Both the position numbers and the translations under genes were made by a program. The notes beneath the pieces were generated by a model that worked only from the letters and a program-made list of their open reading frames with translations, was not told the origin of the DNA and ran no database searches. Shown here piece by piece: positions 36,813 through 48,456 of a DNA stretch of 64,000 nucleotides (positions within the stretch are counted from its first letter, which is position 1; the number at the start of each line of letters is the position of its first letter). Location: assembly GCF_001638985.1 (NCBI RefSeq), contig NW_017265135.1, positions 1,975,223 to 2,039,222 on the forward strand, read 5' to 3'. Source of the stretch: Phycomyces blakesleeanus NRRL 1555(-). Taxonomy: Eukaryota > Mucoromycota > Mucoromycetes > Mucorales > Phycomycetaceae.

Positions 36813-38704
36813 ATGACCGAGAGAGTAGGCGAAGGCAAGGTCTATCAGACCCTGCAATACATGTCTCGCATCGCCGTGTGGACTTATTTCAGAAACCTCA
36901 AAGTCATTTGCCATGCTCCCATCCCAGCAGAAGGGCCTCTTCTTGTCGCTGGAAACCACATGAACATGGTCCTCGACCCAGCTATGCTCATAGCCACATT
37001 CCCTCATTCTCGTCCATGTCATTTCTGGGCTCTTGCAAGATTCTTCAAGATCCCGGTCATTGGACAAATATTTAGTTCTGCTGGAGTCCTTCCTGTCGAC
37101 ACAAAGACTCACAGCAATGCCAAATTATTTGAGTCTACAATGAATTGTCTTGAAAAGGGCGGTGTGATAGCCATATTTCCTGAAGGTATGAAAAAAAAGA
37201 CTAGTATTTTCTCTCCCATCAAAACAGTATATCTAACCACACGCTTTGCTATTTATTTATGAAATAGGAACGTCATATACTGCACCCCATCATTTACCGT
37301 TTAAAGATGGTCTGTCTTGGGCAACATACGAGTACCTTTCCCAACAGACAGACAAGGGTATCCCCGATCCTTCCATTTCGATTATCCCAGTTGGTATCAC
37401 CTATAGTACAAAGAATAAATGGCGAAGCGATGTTATTGTAGAGTAAGCGTCAACACCTATCGACATACACATATACTCGCATACACGCATATGTTGATCA
37501 GATGGGCGTCATCCACTAGTAGCTTGTGTACATAAAAAACATGTCTGCTAATACTTTTTATAAAAATCGTAGATACGGAGTCCCGATCCTCGTTACTGGA
37601 GATGATTATCGTGAATTTCAAAAAGACGCCAAGAACTCTGTCAAACAGCTAACTGAACGGATAGCCCAAGGAGTCGAACGCAGTACCATCAATAGCCCTG
37701 ACTGGTAAATGAGTATTTAAATAACCTGACATACAGACAAACATATAACTTATCTTTCTTTGCGGATAATAGGGACACAGCTAATGCCGCATTTGAAGCC
37801 AAAGCTGTCTTGTTTGGCGATGCAAGAGGTGTACGTCTAGAAGAATATGTTCGAGTCTCCCAAAGGTACGTCTGAGAAAACACTACCCCATTTATATGTG
37901 TATATATAAACAATTCCCTGCAAATACCTAGTTTACTTTATGGTTAAATATGTGTATGCTGACCATTAATATTCTAGCTTCATCAATATATTTCATCCTG
38001 ATCGCTGTAACGACGACCAAGACACATACCACGAAGCTCGCAACGATCTCAAGCAAAAACTTTTGATATTCCACGACAATCTTAGAAGGCTGCGCTTATC
38101 TTCTCTTGATATCAGAATGTATGAAAACAAGGAAATCACATTTTTTAGAGCCCTATTACGGTGGGTCTCGACTTGGTCCGCTCTGGTAATTCAGCTACCT
38201 CTGTTCCTGCCTGGCATTGTTGTCAATCTTCCTATATATCTTCTCAGCCGAATGGTGAATTCATTTGAGAAATACAAAGAATCAGTCGCCCAAGACAAAC
38301 TTGCAGTTTCCTTAATCCTAGCCATGCCATTGTACAGTACAATTGTGTATTATATCTGGAAAGCATTAGCCTCGGGATTCGTTGGCTTCATTGTGGCCCT
38401 GTTGCTGATTCCTCTGTTTGCATGGTACCACATTGCATTAATCGATAAGCGTTATGATATGCTTAAGCAGGTTATTGCCTCGTGGCGCGTACTCATGGCA
38501 GTGGGCTCAAGTGTTCTGTCAGATGGGAAGCACGCACCACAACGCCAAGAACTCGAAGATGCCGCCCATCTTCGTCAATGGTGTCTTGATAATATAAAAT
38601 CTCTTCTCTTAGATTTGGCTCATTCAGGTGATCCCAATGCAAGTTACTTAGTCGAGTATGGAAAACCTTTGTTCGAACCTGTAACTCCAGCCGCTACCTC
38701 ATAA
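36813..38704 (+). CDS. Glycerol-3-phosphate acyltransferase, Sct1/Gpt2-like
   Basis: Five exons (introns about 37187-37267, 37443-37571, 37708-37772 and 37867-37977) give about 500 residues. The start is MTERVGEGKVYQTLQYMSR, the first ATG in frame. The PlsC-type domain has NHMNMVLDP (catalytic His/Asp), then VIGQIFSSAGVLPVDT, the FPEG motif split by an intron (FPE-GTS), and ISIIPVGITY. The C-terminal region has two or three hydrophobic stretches (VIQLPLFLPGIVVNLPIYLL and GFIVALLLIPLFAWYHIAL). The layout fits the yeast sn-1 acyltransferases that make lysophosphatidate in the ER. The distance between His and Asp is five residues rather than four. Substrate choice (glycerol-3-phosphate or dihydroxyacetone phosphate) is inferred. 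Confidence 0.9.
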
Positions 38705-39814
38705 GATGTCACCATTCCTCATGCTCTTGTCTATTATTTTTTTCTCTTCATCATTGTTTAAATACCATTCTGCTGTTCTGCGTATATTATACCTTATATA
38801 TATACATATATACAATGTTTCTGATGTTATTTACCGATCCTGGTGAAATATATATATATTTATATCAGCATTTTACATAAATTTGGCGAGAATTTATAAT
38901 AGCTTTATGTGCATTGTCACTAAATTGAGTCTTTGCTGTATAATTCAATATGTCAATGTGTCTATTTTATTATACCCATGCTTTAGTACTTAATATACCC
39001 TAATGCCTGGCAATGTATCTTTATGCACAATATTGAACGATGCATCTTTTAACTGCCAATACATTTCTATTATTATATTATTTGAATTTAGATCATCCTT
39101 CGCACAATAAATGTACTTGTCTATCTGTGTATACGATAACGAATGTAGGACACCAAACATTCATTGATGTTCAAAGTACAAAAAGGTTTGTAGATAATGA
39201 TTATTGTCTCATAAATACATTCAAACTGAACTTTTTGTGCACATTCTATATAAATACAATGAGGACATTACTTGCGTATTCAATTCACCATGCCTTTTCT
39301 GCCTCTCTTTCAAACACGCATTTCTTCATTCATTCTCATATCTCATTTCTATTCTTTTCAAACAAAGCTTTTCTCTTTTTTCCTTTCTCTCATTTCAATA
39401 CATCCTCTTTACAAATTTCATCCTCATTAGTCAAATTCAATAACATACATTTCACGGCATCGGTATTCTCAAAAACTATCCTGACTTTAATCACTATATA
39501 CTTTATAGCTAAAAACAGCATCTATGGTTAAGCACGGCTATCGCTACAATGTTAAAATATACAAATAGTATTGTATTTCTTCTCAGAGTTATTCGATTAG
39601 ATTAATTTCTTCGCATTAATGATTCCACCTAATTACAACATTAACCTCTTCAATCAAGTAAAAAAAAGTTTAGAAGCGTGTTTTTTTATTAAAGTTGACA
39701 ATAGCTAAGAAAGACTTTATTTATTTATTTAAATATATACGTAAAGAAACTATTCTATTCTATTTGATTGAATTTCACTTAATGTTCTTTTACTCATGTA
39801 AAAGAATAAAAAGC

Positions 39815-40290
39815 ATGACACCAAGTTCTTTGTCCCCGCATTACGCGGCTCAATCTCCTTCAGGACGTAAACCTGACTTGGTAGCGAAGGAGGTGCTGGA
39901 ATGGTGGCAAACCAACGGAAAGCACCCGTTCATCCAGCCCCACATCTCGTCACCGAGTAATGTGGGTGCGAACTCGCCAGAGAACTTACCACTAGGTGAT
40001 AAGGTCCAGCTCATTCGACTACCAGTAGCTTCACCGTCAGCCGTTAAAGAGTTCAGTCAGGTTTGCAGTGAAGAGCCAGCACATCTCACCACAGGTTAGA
40101 CCTCCCTCCCCCCAGCATCATGATTCCACATTGGCGATGCGATGTACACAGTAGTCTTTCCAAAAGAAAAGAGACCATGCCCCACGACTTCTCAGAATTA
40201 ACTGAGCTGGCGAGTAACAACTTTCACTTTCCGATGCTTGTAGCATGGAAGAATCTCCCTGCAACGGTCGCAAGAGACGCCTCACTATGA
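39815..40290 (+). CDS. Possible two-exon small ORF in G+C-richer islet (doubtful)
   Basis: The frame starts MTPSSLSPHYAAQS and includes VLEWWQTNGKHPF. A GTTAGA donor at about 40094 and an AAG acceptor at about 40171 would join it in frame to a second piece (MPHDFSELTELASNNF) ending at the TGA at 40290, for about 130 residues. Composition is visibly richer in G+C than the flanks, with a more balanced amino-acid makeup than other spurious frames nearby. I do not recognise the family. It could be a lineage-specific gene, a relic of a mobile element or chance. Confidence 0.28.
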
Positions 40291-40399
40291 AACCGGGACT
40301 GTTGTTGCTCAAGGAGAAAACAAACGATGCGCGTTGGAGGAGGTCTATATGTAACAGAAATTTTTTTCATCTGCGATTAAAGTTTAGGACTGCGCTTTT

Positions 40400-40436
40400 G
40401 TCAGGCCTGACGCTCACGTCAGAGCAAACGTGACAT
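40400..40436. repeat. Cluster of short palindromes with CRE-like cores
   Basis: GTCAGGCCTGAC (40400-40411) is a perfect 12-bp palindrome. It overlaps TGACG-CTCA-CGTCA (40408-40421), followed at once by ACGTGACA. TGACG/CGTCA half-sites resemble bZIP (CRE/ATF) targets. It lies 2 kb from the nearest supported gene. Confidence 0.5.
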
Positions 40437-40894
40437 AGCTATATATTCTTTTTACTGGGTTTGTGTAACTGTTTTACGACAAAAGGGGAGGCTAATAACA
40501 TTTAATAAAGTCACTTATAAAAGCGATTTTGCAAAGTGAAGTAAGGTAAAGCAAAGAAGCAAAGAAGCAAAGAAGTAAGGAAAGGTCCGGTATTGATCGG
40601 TGTAGCAATAGCTCTCAAAGTGGAGTACGAGTTTCTTAACGGCGATTTGTAGGTTACTCTAAACTGGTCTGTGCACCTTTTGGTCAAGGATACAAGAGAA
40701 GTTATTCTTTATTTTGCTCATACAAGTAGACACAAAAAGGGACCCGGCAGCTACTAGAAGATAAATTCATATATGTTTCAAAGTGATATTCAGTATTAAG
40801 TAAAAATCATAATATATGTATATATTATCTGGATGTCATCACAATATGGTGCATCTTTCTTATAGACAGAAAAACAATTGAATTCCGATCGTTT

Positions 40895-41043
40895 TTTTTT
40901 CAAGACCTAAAAAGTATTGTCGGAAATGCCAAAGCTGAATATGTTATCAGTCTACTTTGTAGAGAAACTGTTTCTTACCAAATTAAATTGATAACATATT
41001 CAGTTTTGGCATTTCCAGCAACACTTTTTTGCTTTTGAAAAAA
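40895..41043. repeat. Long imperfect inverted repeat (hairpin), possible MITE
   Basis: The left arm (40895-40949) and right arm (40989-41043) are reverse complements over about 55 bases. The inner 28 bases (40922-40949 against 40989-41016) match at 27 of 28 positions. The loop is 39 bases. Outward, both sides show AATTC-like sequence, so the element may extend to about 40876-41063. No clear target-site duplication was found and no second copy was noticed in the window. It could be a foldback element or a small-RNA hairpin. Confidence 0.75.
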
Positions 41044-42076
41044 CGCGGTGTTCGAATTTAATAGCAGAGGAAGAGAAATATTGGCCCTCGATTATTCATT
41101 TCTTATAGCAGACTAAGACAATCGATCCCCTAATACAGTAACATTGTATAGTACACAGAGTTTAAGACTTATTGTGAGCATATGCCACTATGACTGCATA
41201 AAATCCAATATTTGGGATTTTTCTTAAGCTTGCGAACACTTAATCCCATTTTCTTATATCAGTATTTGAAATATAAAAATTGGTCCAAAATCCAAAATTC
41301 CTGATTTAAAAGAAAATACACCATATGGTTATTTCTTCTTAATGCAGTACCGTTGGGGGCGCTAGTCTACCTCGTATATATACAAAGAAAGTAAAGCTTA
41401 ATTAAATACCAAAACTCACTCAAAAAGCTAGAAAAAAATACAGAAATATTCTAATAAAGTCGCCTTTTTTTACCATAATGTGGCCTTAGTTTATACTCCC
41501 AAAGGAGTCTAGTAAAATAAAATATATCTGGTTCATTACTAAGTTAGACAATAATTTAATAACTGTTACTATTAAAATTAAATAAATTGAAAAATGTATG
41601 TTTTCTGAGGGAACCTTAATGGTAAATATTAGTTTATTTAATGTAAATCGGTAGACTTTTTTCCCCACTTCACCATTAGATTGAATGATTTATATATCAA
41701 AATACTACTCCAAAAAATATCTCCAATAATTTTAATAGCGACTTTCATATATATATATGCGCGTGTGTGTATATCTCTAATTCAAAAAAATACGTTTCAT
41801 TTTCTCTCGCTTATTTTGCTTTTTTGTATTCCACTAAACTCAACAAACATTGGTTTACATATGATTTAAAAAAAGCTAATACTTTATATAACATAAAACG
41901 TTTCTTCCACACGCACACAGTTATAATAAAGGGAAAAGCACACAATGGAATCGTGCAAGAGAAAAACGTCAAGTTGTATATAATTTACATGGGAATGTTT
42001 TTGATAGCAGTTAAAAAAAGAAACCCCAAAAATATTGGTGATATGTGAGGAAGGTGTAAGGATAAATAAAACATTT

Positions 42077-44826
42077 TTAAAGAGTTATAAACGGTTGTTC
42101 TGATTGAGGGGTTACTGGCACTTCGATATTAAGAGTGCTGGGGGAGGGAGCTCGAGCTTCTGATCCGCTTCCTTTGTTAAGAGTTGAAAGGAATGGGTGC
42201 TTACGCTGTTCCAAGATACGATAAATGTCAATGAGGCAGAATGAATCGCCCGCTACATGAAATCAAATATTGTCAGTGGGAGCTCGTTGCGAGCGCCAAA
42301 TACTCACCAGCATAAATGAGCTGCTCCTCAGTCAGGGGTCGAAGTTCCCAGTTGCTCAGTTGTTGCTTCTTGTTCATACCCACACCCAGGAACATTGATA
42401 CAACACCCGCAAGGCCGCCGGGGATATTTCCTCCGGTTTGGCTGTCATAAGAAAGACGAATATTCTTAAAATCAAGCATGCTATGGACCACCCACGAATT
42501 CGCAGCTGGTATCGACTCTCTCAACAGTATCATATCACCCCCAAAATCATAAGCTAGGTGGATTGAACGGTTAATATCACCGTCAGTACCTTTTTTTTTA
42601 CACAAAGAAACACAAGCAAATTACCAAGCTTGATGATTTTACTGTTGCTAAACATGTCTCCCAGTATTTTTTCTGTAAGATCCAAAAGATGGGCATTGGA
42701 AGGCTGGAACATGACTTTGAGATCGAGGAGAAAGACAATATTATTGTCCAATGCAATCTGCATCAATGCTGTGCGAGAAGGACCTGTCTTGGCAAACTGT
42801 GGGACCCATTCGGTATCAAGACCACACAGTTTAGTACCTTCTATTAGTTTTCCCATTCTTTTTAACTTTTCTTCATTATCCACCACTACACACTCAGAAT
42901 TAGGTGGTAACTTATAATACTCTGTAGGATGCGGCGATCCTATACGTGGCTTCTTGGGCGCAAGCGAGCTACGGTGTCTCGATATTTGCTCACCCTTTAC
43001 TCTACCCACAACACGATCGACCAATGGTAGTCCACTGTAGGCACAGAAAAACTGTTCCTGTCCAAACAAGGATGCAAAATAGGCAGGCGCAAGAGCATCG
43101 CCAATGTCCACCAACTCCTTGATCACCAATTTTGCTAAGGCTGGATTGTCTTGTACAACCAATAAAAGCAATCCATTGTAGTTCGAGCTTGCAGAAATAG
43201 AGTAATCACCCTCTTCTGTCTGTTGAAGTGCCCTTTGCGTTATAATCCATCGAAGGCATGCATATCGCTGAGATAACCAGATAAAGTGGTATTCATGATC
43301 AGGCAACTGCAGCTCATGTACAATCTTGGTCCCGCATGTCATGAGATCTTTTTGGAAACGTCTTTCCTTGAGCCTTGCCATGGGTGGCAATAATTTTGTG
43401 TCTTCTTCAACAGTTTCCAAAAGCTCTGGTATAATGTGGAGAACATAAAACATACCGAACCGATACAATAAATAAGAAATAAATCATTTTTACCTTTAGG
43501 TACAACCCCCAAAGATCCAGCAAAATTGTACCGAAGTTGAACATCAATTATGTGAAGAAGTTTCCTTTGGAGTACCTCATTGCCTTTAACATAGGCTGGT
43601 AGAGCAAGCCCTTGACCAATAGTAAAAAAGTGGTCTGCAAGAGTCTCGATAGGAAAAGCGTCAAATAAGTCGAGTTTTCGAATACACGCAACCGCCTCAT
43701 TGTAGTGAGCATGGATCATTAGCAATCGACACAGCTTTGATCCATATTCTTCAAACTCTCCTCCTTTGGATAGAAACTGTACCAAACGGAAAATGTCGAT
43801 GGCATAGTACACCATTATTGGTGCACGAATAGTATCAATCATACGAATACATCTTATTTGATGTTCTCGTGTCAATGTATATCGACTAGCGATTTCTGGA
43901 GGAACATCGAGTAGCTGTGCAAGTGTAATAGTTTTTACTGGCCCTTCATCCTCTTCTTCTTCGTCATCAGCATCGGCATTAGCCCTGTCTTTTTCATCCT
44001 CAGTATCACTTTCATCATCGTCAAAAGATATTAGATTGGGTTCCTCCTTTTTTATCTTATCTGCGTCGTCCACAAATGAAATCAGATCAATGTCATTTTC
44101 GTCCTTTTCATCCTTTTCGTCCTTTTCATCCTTTTCGTCCTTTTCTTCTCTAATTTCCTTCCGTTTTGTAGGTGGGGTGTCAAGAAATCGCTCGAGACCA
44201 CTGCATGTGGCATGGGCAAGCTGACGTCGGAACTTTGAAGTCATGTCCTTGTCACCCGCGTTTTCGTCAAAATGCGCAGCCAATTGAAATAAAACGTCCT
44301 GATAGGTGACCACGGTTATTAATCGTTCTTCGTTGTAATAAATATGGACTGAAACACATACTACAGAAAAAAAAACAATGCTACGATTTGTATATATGTA
44401 TATATATATATTTACCTGAATGAATGAGCAAGGATCAGAACATTCGTGCAGATGATCACTCAATCGAAAGTCAAAAGCAAACACAGGTGTCTCAATATTT
44501 CTAATGTTGACATATGTCTCAGAGTTCTTGTACACACTGATAAGCCGGGTCACGAGCTGTTTGCTGTCCATTGTCATGCACATCTCGTGGAGTTCGTCAT
44601 CCTTGATATAATCGAAACATGAGGTCTTAAGGTCCAATGGTGTGTGTCTACGTTCGATTGGAATGATTCGATGAGACTTTTGGGGTGTCTGCCTTTGAGG
44701 ACGATGAACGGGTGGAACAGTTGGTGTCTTGGTCGGTTTTTGCATAGATCGCTTTTTAAGTGTAGGTGTTTCGGTTGAAGAGATGACCCATTCTTCCTCG
44801 GAAGAATCTGCATCTACTTCCCTCAT
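42077..44826 (-). CDS. Mut-7/EXD3-like 3'-5' exonuclease
   Basis: Read from 44826: an N-terminal low-complexity region starts MREVDADSSEEEW. A first large helical region is interrupted by an intron near 44300-44420 and by Lys/Asp/Glu repeats. The C-terminal DEDDy exonuclease domain follows. It has motif I GLDTEWVPQF, a second aspartate near SIHLAYDFGGD, and motif III assembled across an intron as YAAGDSFCLIDIY. About 830 residues in six exons. Length, helical N-terminal part (EYGSKLCRLLMIHAHYNEAV) and exonuclease motifs fit the EXD3/Mut-7 family (RNase D fold). C. elegans MUT-7 acts in RNA silencing; a fungal role in small-RNA or RNA 3'-end trimming is inferred only. Stop at 42077. Confidence 0.85.
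44099..44146 (-). repeat. 12-bp tandem repeat encoding Lys/Asp/Glu units
   Basis: About four copies of a 12-bp unit inside the exonuclease gene encode KDEK-DEKD-type repeats. They lie in a charged linker between domains, so copy number could vary without breaking the frame. Confidence 0.8.
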
Positions 44827-45286
44827 ATTAATGTATGTACACTGGCCTTGCCAAGAGAAAAGAAATAAATGAGGGAGAAGAGAAGAAAATGAAAAGAGAG
44901 GCCGGCGAGGTGTATATGTTGTTGCGGCACCATAGTGTGCGCATTAATTGAGAATCCCCGTGAGATTGCGTGACTGAAGTCCAAAAAATATTGATTTATT
45001 ATAAGCAGAATAAAATAAAATAAAAAAATAAAATAAAATAAAATAAGGGGTAGGAGGAGTAAGTGTTCTTTTAATGAAGCTAGGTCAAAAGTGATGGCTA
45101 TTGTTGTATTTCTTTTTGTATATATATATAAAGAGAAAAGTTTTTTTATAAGCTCATCACATATTTACACTTTTCTTTGTTTTGGAAGATCCTCAGACAA
45201 AGACGATTAATAGATTGTTTGTGTGAATATATGTATTTTTTAAGGAGGTTCTAAAATGGCTATTTTTATTATTATTATTATTATTA
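44827..45286. other. Intergenic region between two minus-strand genes
   Basis: 460 bases with a (TAAAA)n-like run at about 45010-45045 and an (ATT)n run at 45267-45289. It serves as promoter of the exonuclease gene and 3' flank of the coiled-coil gene. Confidence 0.5.
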
Positions 45287-47265
45287 TTAGGATCTGTCAG
45301 GCTTCTTGTCATATTGATCCAGACGAGTAGCAAGTCTTTGGAAGAAGCGTGTACTGATGCTCGGTTCTTGGCCATTTCGTGAGGCTGTGAATATACGTGG
45401 AGGCATGGTTCGAGTGATAAAGCTAGAAGTACCCATATTTCCCATTCCAATGCTAGATTCTGAGCCGAAGCTGTTGAATCCTGTTAAAAAGTTGGCAGGT
45501 CTCAGGGCATTCATTGTGGCTGTAACAGAACCAGGCGTGCTTGCTACAGATGAGTTCTGGGAGGCATACATGTCTTCCTCAGTTTGGTCTCTTAATTTGG
45601 GCATGTTTGACAAGAACGATGAAGTTGTGTGGGAGCTTGAGCTGGGTGACAGACTGGTGAGACCACTGTCACGCTCGGACAATAGATATTTAAGACCTTC
45701 TTGAGTCTTCTTCTTATCAGAACTAACTGAATCATGGGTAATAATGCGATGACGGAGTTCGTTGCGTAGTGCGAGGTTTCTCTCGATTTCCTTTTGCATC
45801 TCTTGTCGGAACTCTGCAGAGAATACTGGTCCCTATAATTCCAACGATAAAGACGGCTTGGTCACCATAACAACTAATTAAATTAAACTATTTTTTTTAC
45901 CTTTGTAATCTCGGTCTCCTTGGCGCCCCCATCTCCTTGGGATGACACAGACACCGTCGACATCGCATTGCTTAAAGTGTCATCATCAGATAACCGCGGC
46001 TCGCTCAGGCTGTGGATCGTGTCCTGGGCTTGTTCAAGAAGAGAAGCATATTCTTGTGCCTGTGTTACCATTGTGGTAATGCGTTCTTCGCACTCCAACT
46101 GCTGATGCTCCAGTTCAGCAATGCGTGCTCGTAATTTATCGTTTTCTGCGACAACCTACATCAAACTGTTCAAGACATAGGCCACTAAAAAAATTAATGC
46201 TAATAATAAAAAAAACAAACCCTTGTCAAGTCCATCTGGATACTCTTTACTAAATGAGATGTTGTAGAGCTAGATTGCTTTTGATTTGTCAATGCTCTTT
46301 CGAGCAACAGCTGCAGATTTGCGTTGACTTCTCGTGTAGTTGCTAGCTTATGCTCCACTTCGGCTGCACCAAATCATGGTTGGTAAGATATAAACAAAGT
46401 ATGAAAATAAAAATAAAAATGATTTTTTATATGTACCTAATCGTTTTGCATACATGCCAACTCTGGCCCGAGAGTCTACCTAGACAATCCAGACCATAAG
46501 CGCAATATAAATAAATAAATATAGAATCATTGGTATGATGTGTATATATGTATATGTATTAAATGTATATAAATGTATGTATGTATATATATATATGTAA
46601 ACAAAACAAAAAACAAAAAAGCTTATTCACCATTTCAGAAGCCATATCATTCAGCTGAGCAGACAAGCCATCCATTTCTCTTCTGAATTTGGTCAACTCT
46701 CTTCTCGCCTGTTCAAGCTCCTGTGTCAGGTAGATTTGTTCTTCCTCCATGGCTTGTGATGAGATGAACCCATTTCCGTCAATCCGTTCGAGATCTTCAT
46801 TGTATTGATGGCCATTCTCCGAGGAATTTCCTCCTGTGCTTGTCTTTCGTATCCGGAGCTCATCGTGGAGCATCTGATTCTCTCGTTCAAGCTGCGCGAG
46901 CTGTGTAGAGCAATGGCATAGCCAAGGGTTATGCCAATGTGGCAGCTGTACAGGACAGATGGCTTTGGGTTACCTTGATCTGTATTGCTTCATTCGTCTC
47001 GGATATAACTAGGCCTAATCGTGCGGCTACGTCTAGATCATTCGCTATACTCTGGCGTTCTCTTTCTTTTCGAATGACCATGTGTCTCAGAGTGTCCATG
47101 TCCTCTACCTCATGAACCTCCCTAACAAATGAGGGTTTGTCTAGAAACAATTTAGACATAAATACAGACTGTGCAATCTATTACTGGTATTATGGTACCT
47201 TCAGGCATCATTCCAAGACGAGCAAGGCACGGTTCGAGTTCTCGTTGCTGATGGTAGTACGACAT
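45287..47265 (-). CDS. Coiled-coil protein with CC1-box-like motif, possible dynein adaptor
   Basis: Read from 47265: MSYYHQQRELEPC, then DKPSFVREVHEVEDMDTL. The next helix is DLDVAARLGLVISETNEAIQ, which resembles the CC1-box (AAxxG) of BICD, TRAK and HAP1 proteins that binds the dynein light intermediate chain. Long coiled coils follow (LERENQMLHDEL, LTQELEQARRELTKFRREMD, DKLRARIAELEHQQ). The C-terminal 170 residues are Ser/Thr/Asn-rich and end QYDKKPDRS. At least seven exons and about 530 residues. The stop codon TAA lies inside an (ATT)n microsatellite. The dynein-adaptor role is an inference from the motif and coiled-coil layout; tropomyosin-like or other coiled-coil families are alternatives. 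Confidence 0.72.
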
Positions 47266-48416
47266 AGCAACAAAGGCTGTGTGATGCTTTATTTGTTTGT
47301 GAAAGCAAATAAATAAATAAATAAATAAAAAATAAAAATAAAAATAAAGAGACAGAGAAAAAAAAAAGAAGGATGAAGGAGAGGGGTTATGTTTCTTGGA
47401 CACACTATTGGAACTTATCGGTCTGAATATCGTTCTATAGCTTATATATTTATTTTATTTTTATTTTTATTTTCTTACCAGACTTTTTGTCGGATGTTTA
47501 TTGCAGGAAAGAGAGGCAGGGAAAATGGGTGGCAGAAGAAAATGAAGAAAGTTTGTCTCACAGCACTGATTTGCAATTGATTTGAAGAAAGAAAAAATTC
47601 AATTCCAATAAGAGTAATAAATCAAACGAAGCAAACGTAAAGAATAGGAGTGGGGAACTGAATTATGGTCTTTATATTTGTAGGTCCTCTTGCTCATCAT
47701 AATACACTTGCTATATTAAGACGATCAAATAATAGATACTTATTGTGTGTGTATGTGTGAGGGGAGGAATATATAGTACATATAAACTATTACATGATTC
47801 TCCTAAAGGACCTAGTATAAGGAGGGACATGTCTATGTTTAGTTTGGTTTTTTGAGAAATGATTGTTTGTTACACATTTCTTATGTCTCAGAAGCACTCA
47901 CAGGTAATATAGTCTGTGGATCAATAATAGATAGAAAAGACCAAGACTGTCAGTATTCTACCATCACAGACAAATTAGCAGGTCATCTATAATCGGGCTC
48001 TTATCATCAATATATACTAAACAGTCTTAAACGTGTATGTATTCCTCATTTTAATGATGTCTGAGATTAAGCCTACCCTAAAGAAAGAAGAAAAAAAAGG
48101 GCAATTTTAGTGAATTGTTGCAAGTTTTCGGGGCTTACAAATGTTTTTTAGTTGAATTTTAATTAAGCACCAATTTTTCGCTCTTTTATATATATATCCC
48201 ATTTTTTACGCCACCCTATTTTTGCAGTCAATGCAAACTATCTTTTTCCCAACTTCTTCAACCCAGTACAAGAACTAAAGACAGTAAAATTATTCAAATC
48301 TAATAGCTTACCATTCGGTAACAAACCCCTCTGAATCCGGGCTACATTAGATTTCATTACACTTTCTACAAAGATCCTAAGAAATCTTATAAGCAGTTCA
48401 AGTCTCTTTTGGTATA

Positions 48417-48456
<40 letters not shown>

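Larger units (their letters stand above)
38705..42076. other. Intergenic region, 3.4 kb, with a G+C-richer islet and a hairpin
   Basis: Mostly AT-rich DNA. The frame at 39040-39531 is of low complexity. It includes the possible small gene at 39815-40290, a palindrome cluster at 40400-40436, a (GCAAAGAA)3 repeat at about 40551-40575 and the long imperfect hairpin at 40895-41043, listed separately. The remainder (41050-42076) holds nothing I can support. Confidence 0.5.

Noticed and set aside
39040..39531. 163-codon ORF
   Set aside because: Low complexity (Phe/Ser/Thr/His), no domain, and typical of T-rich DNA.
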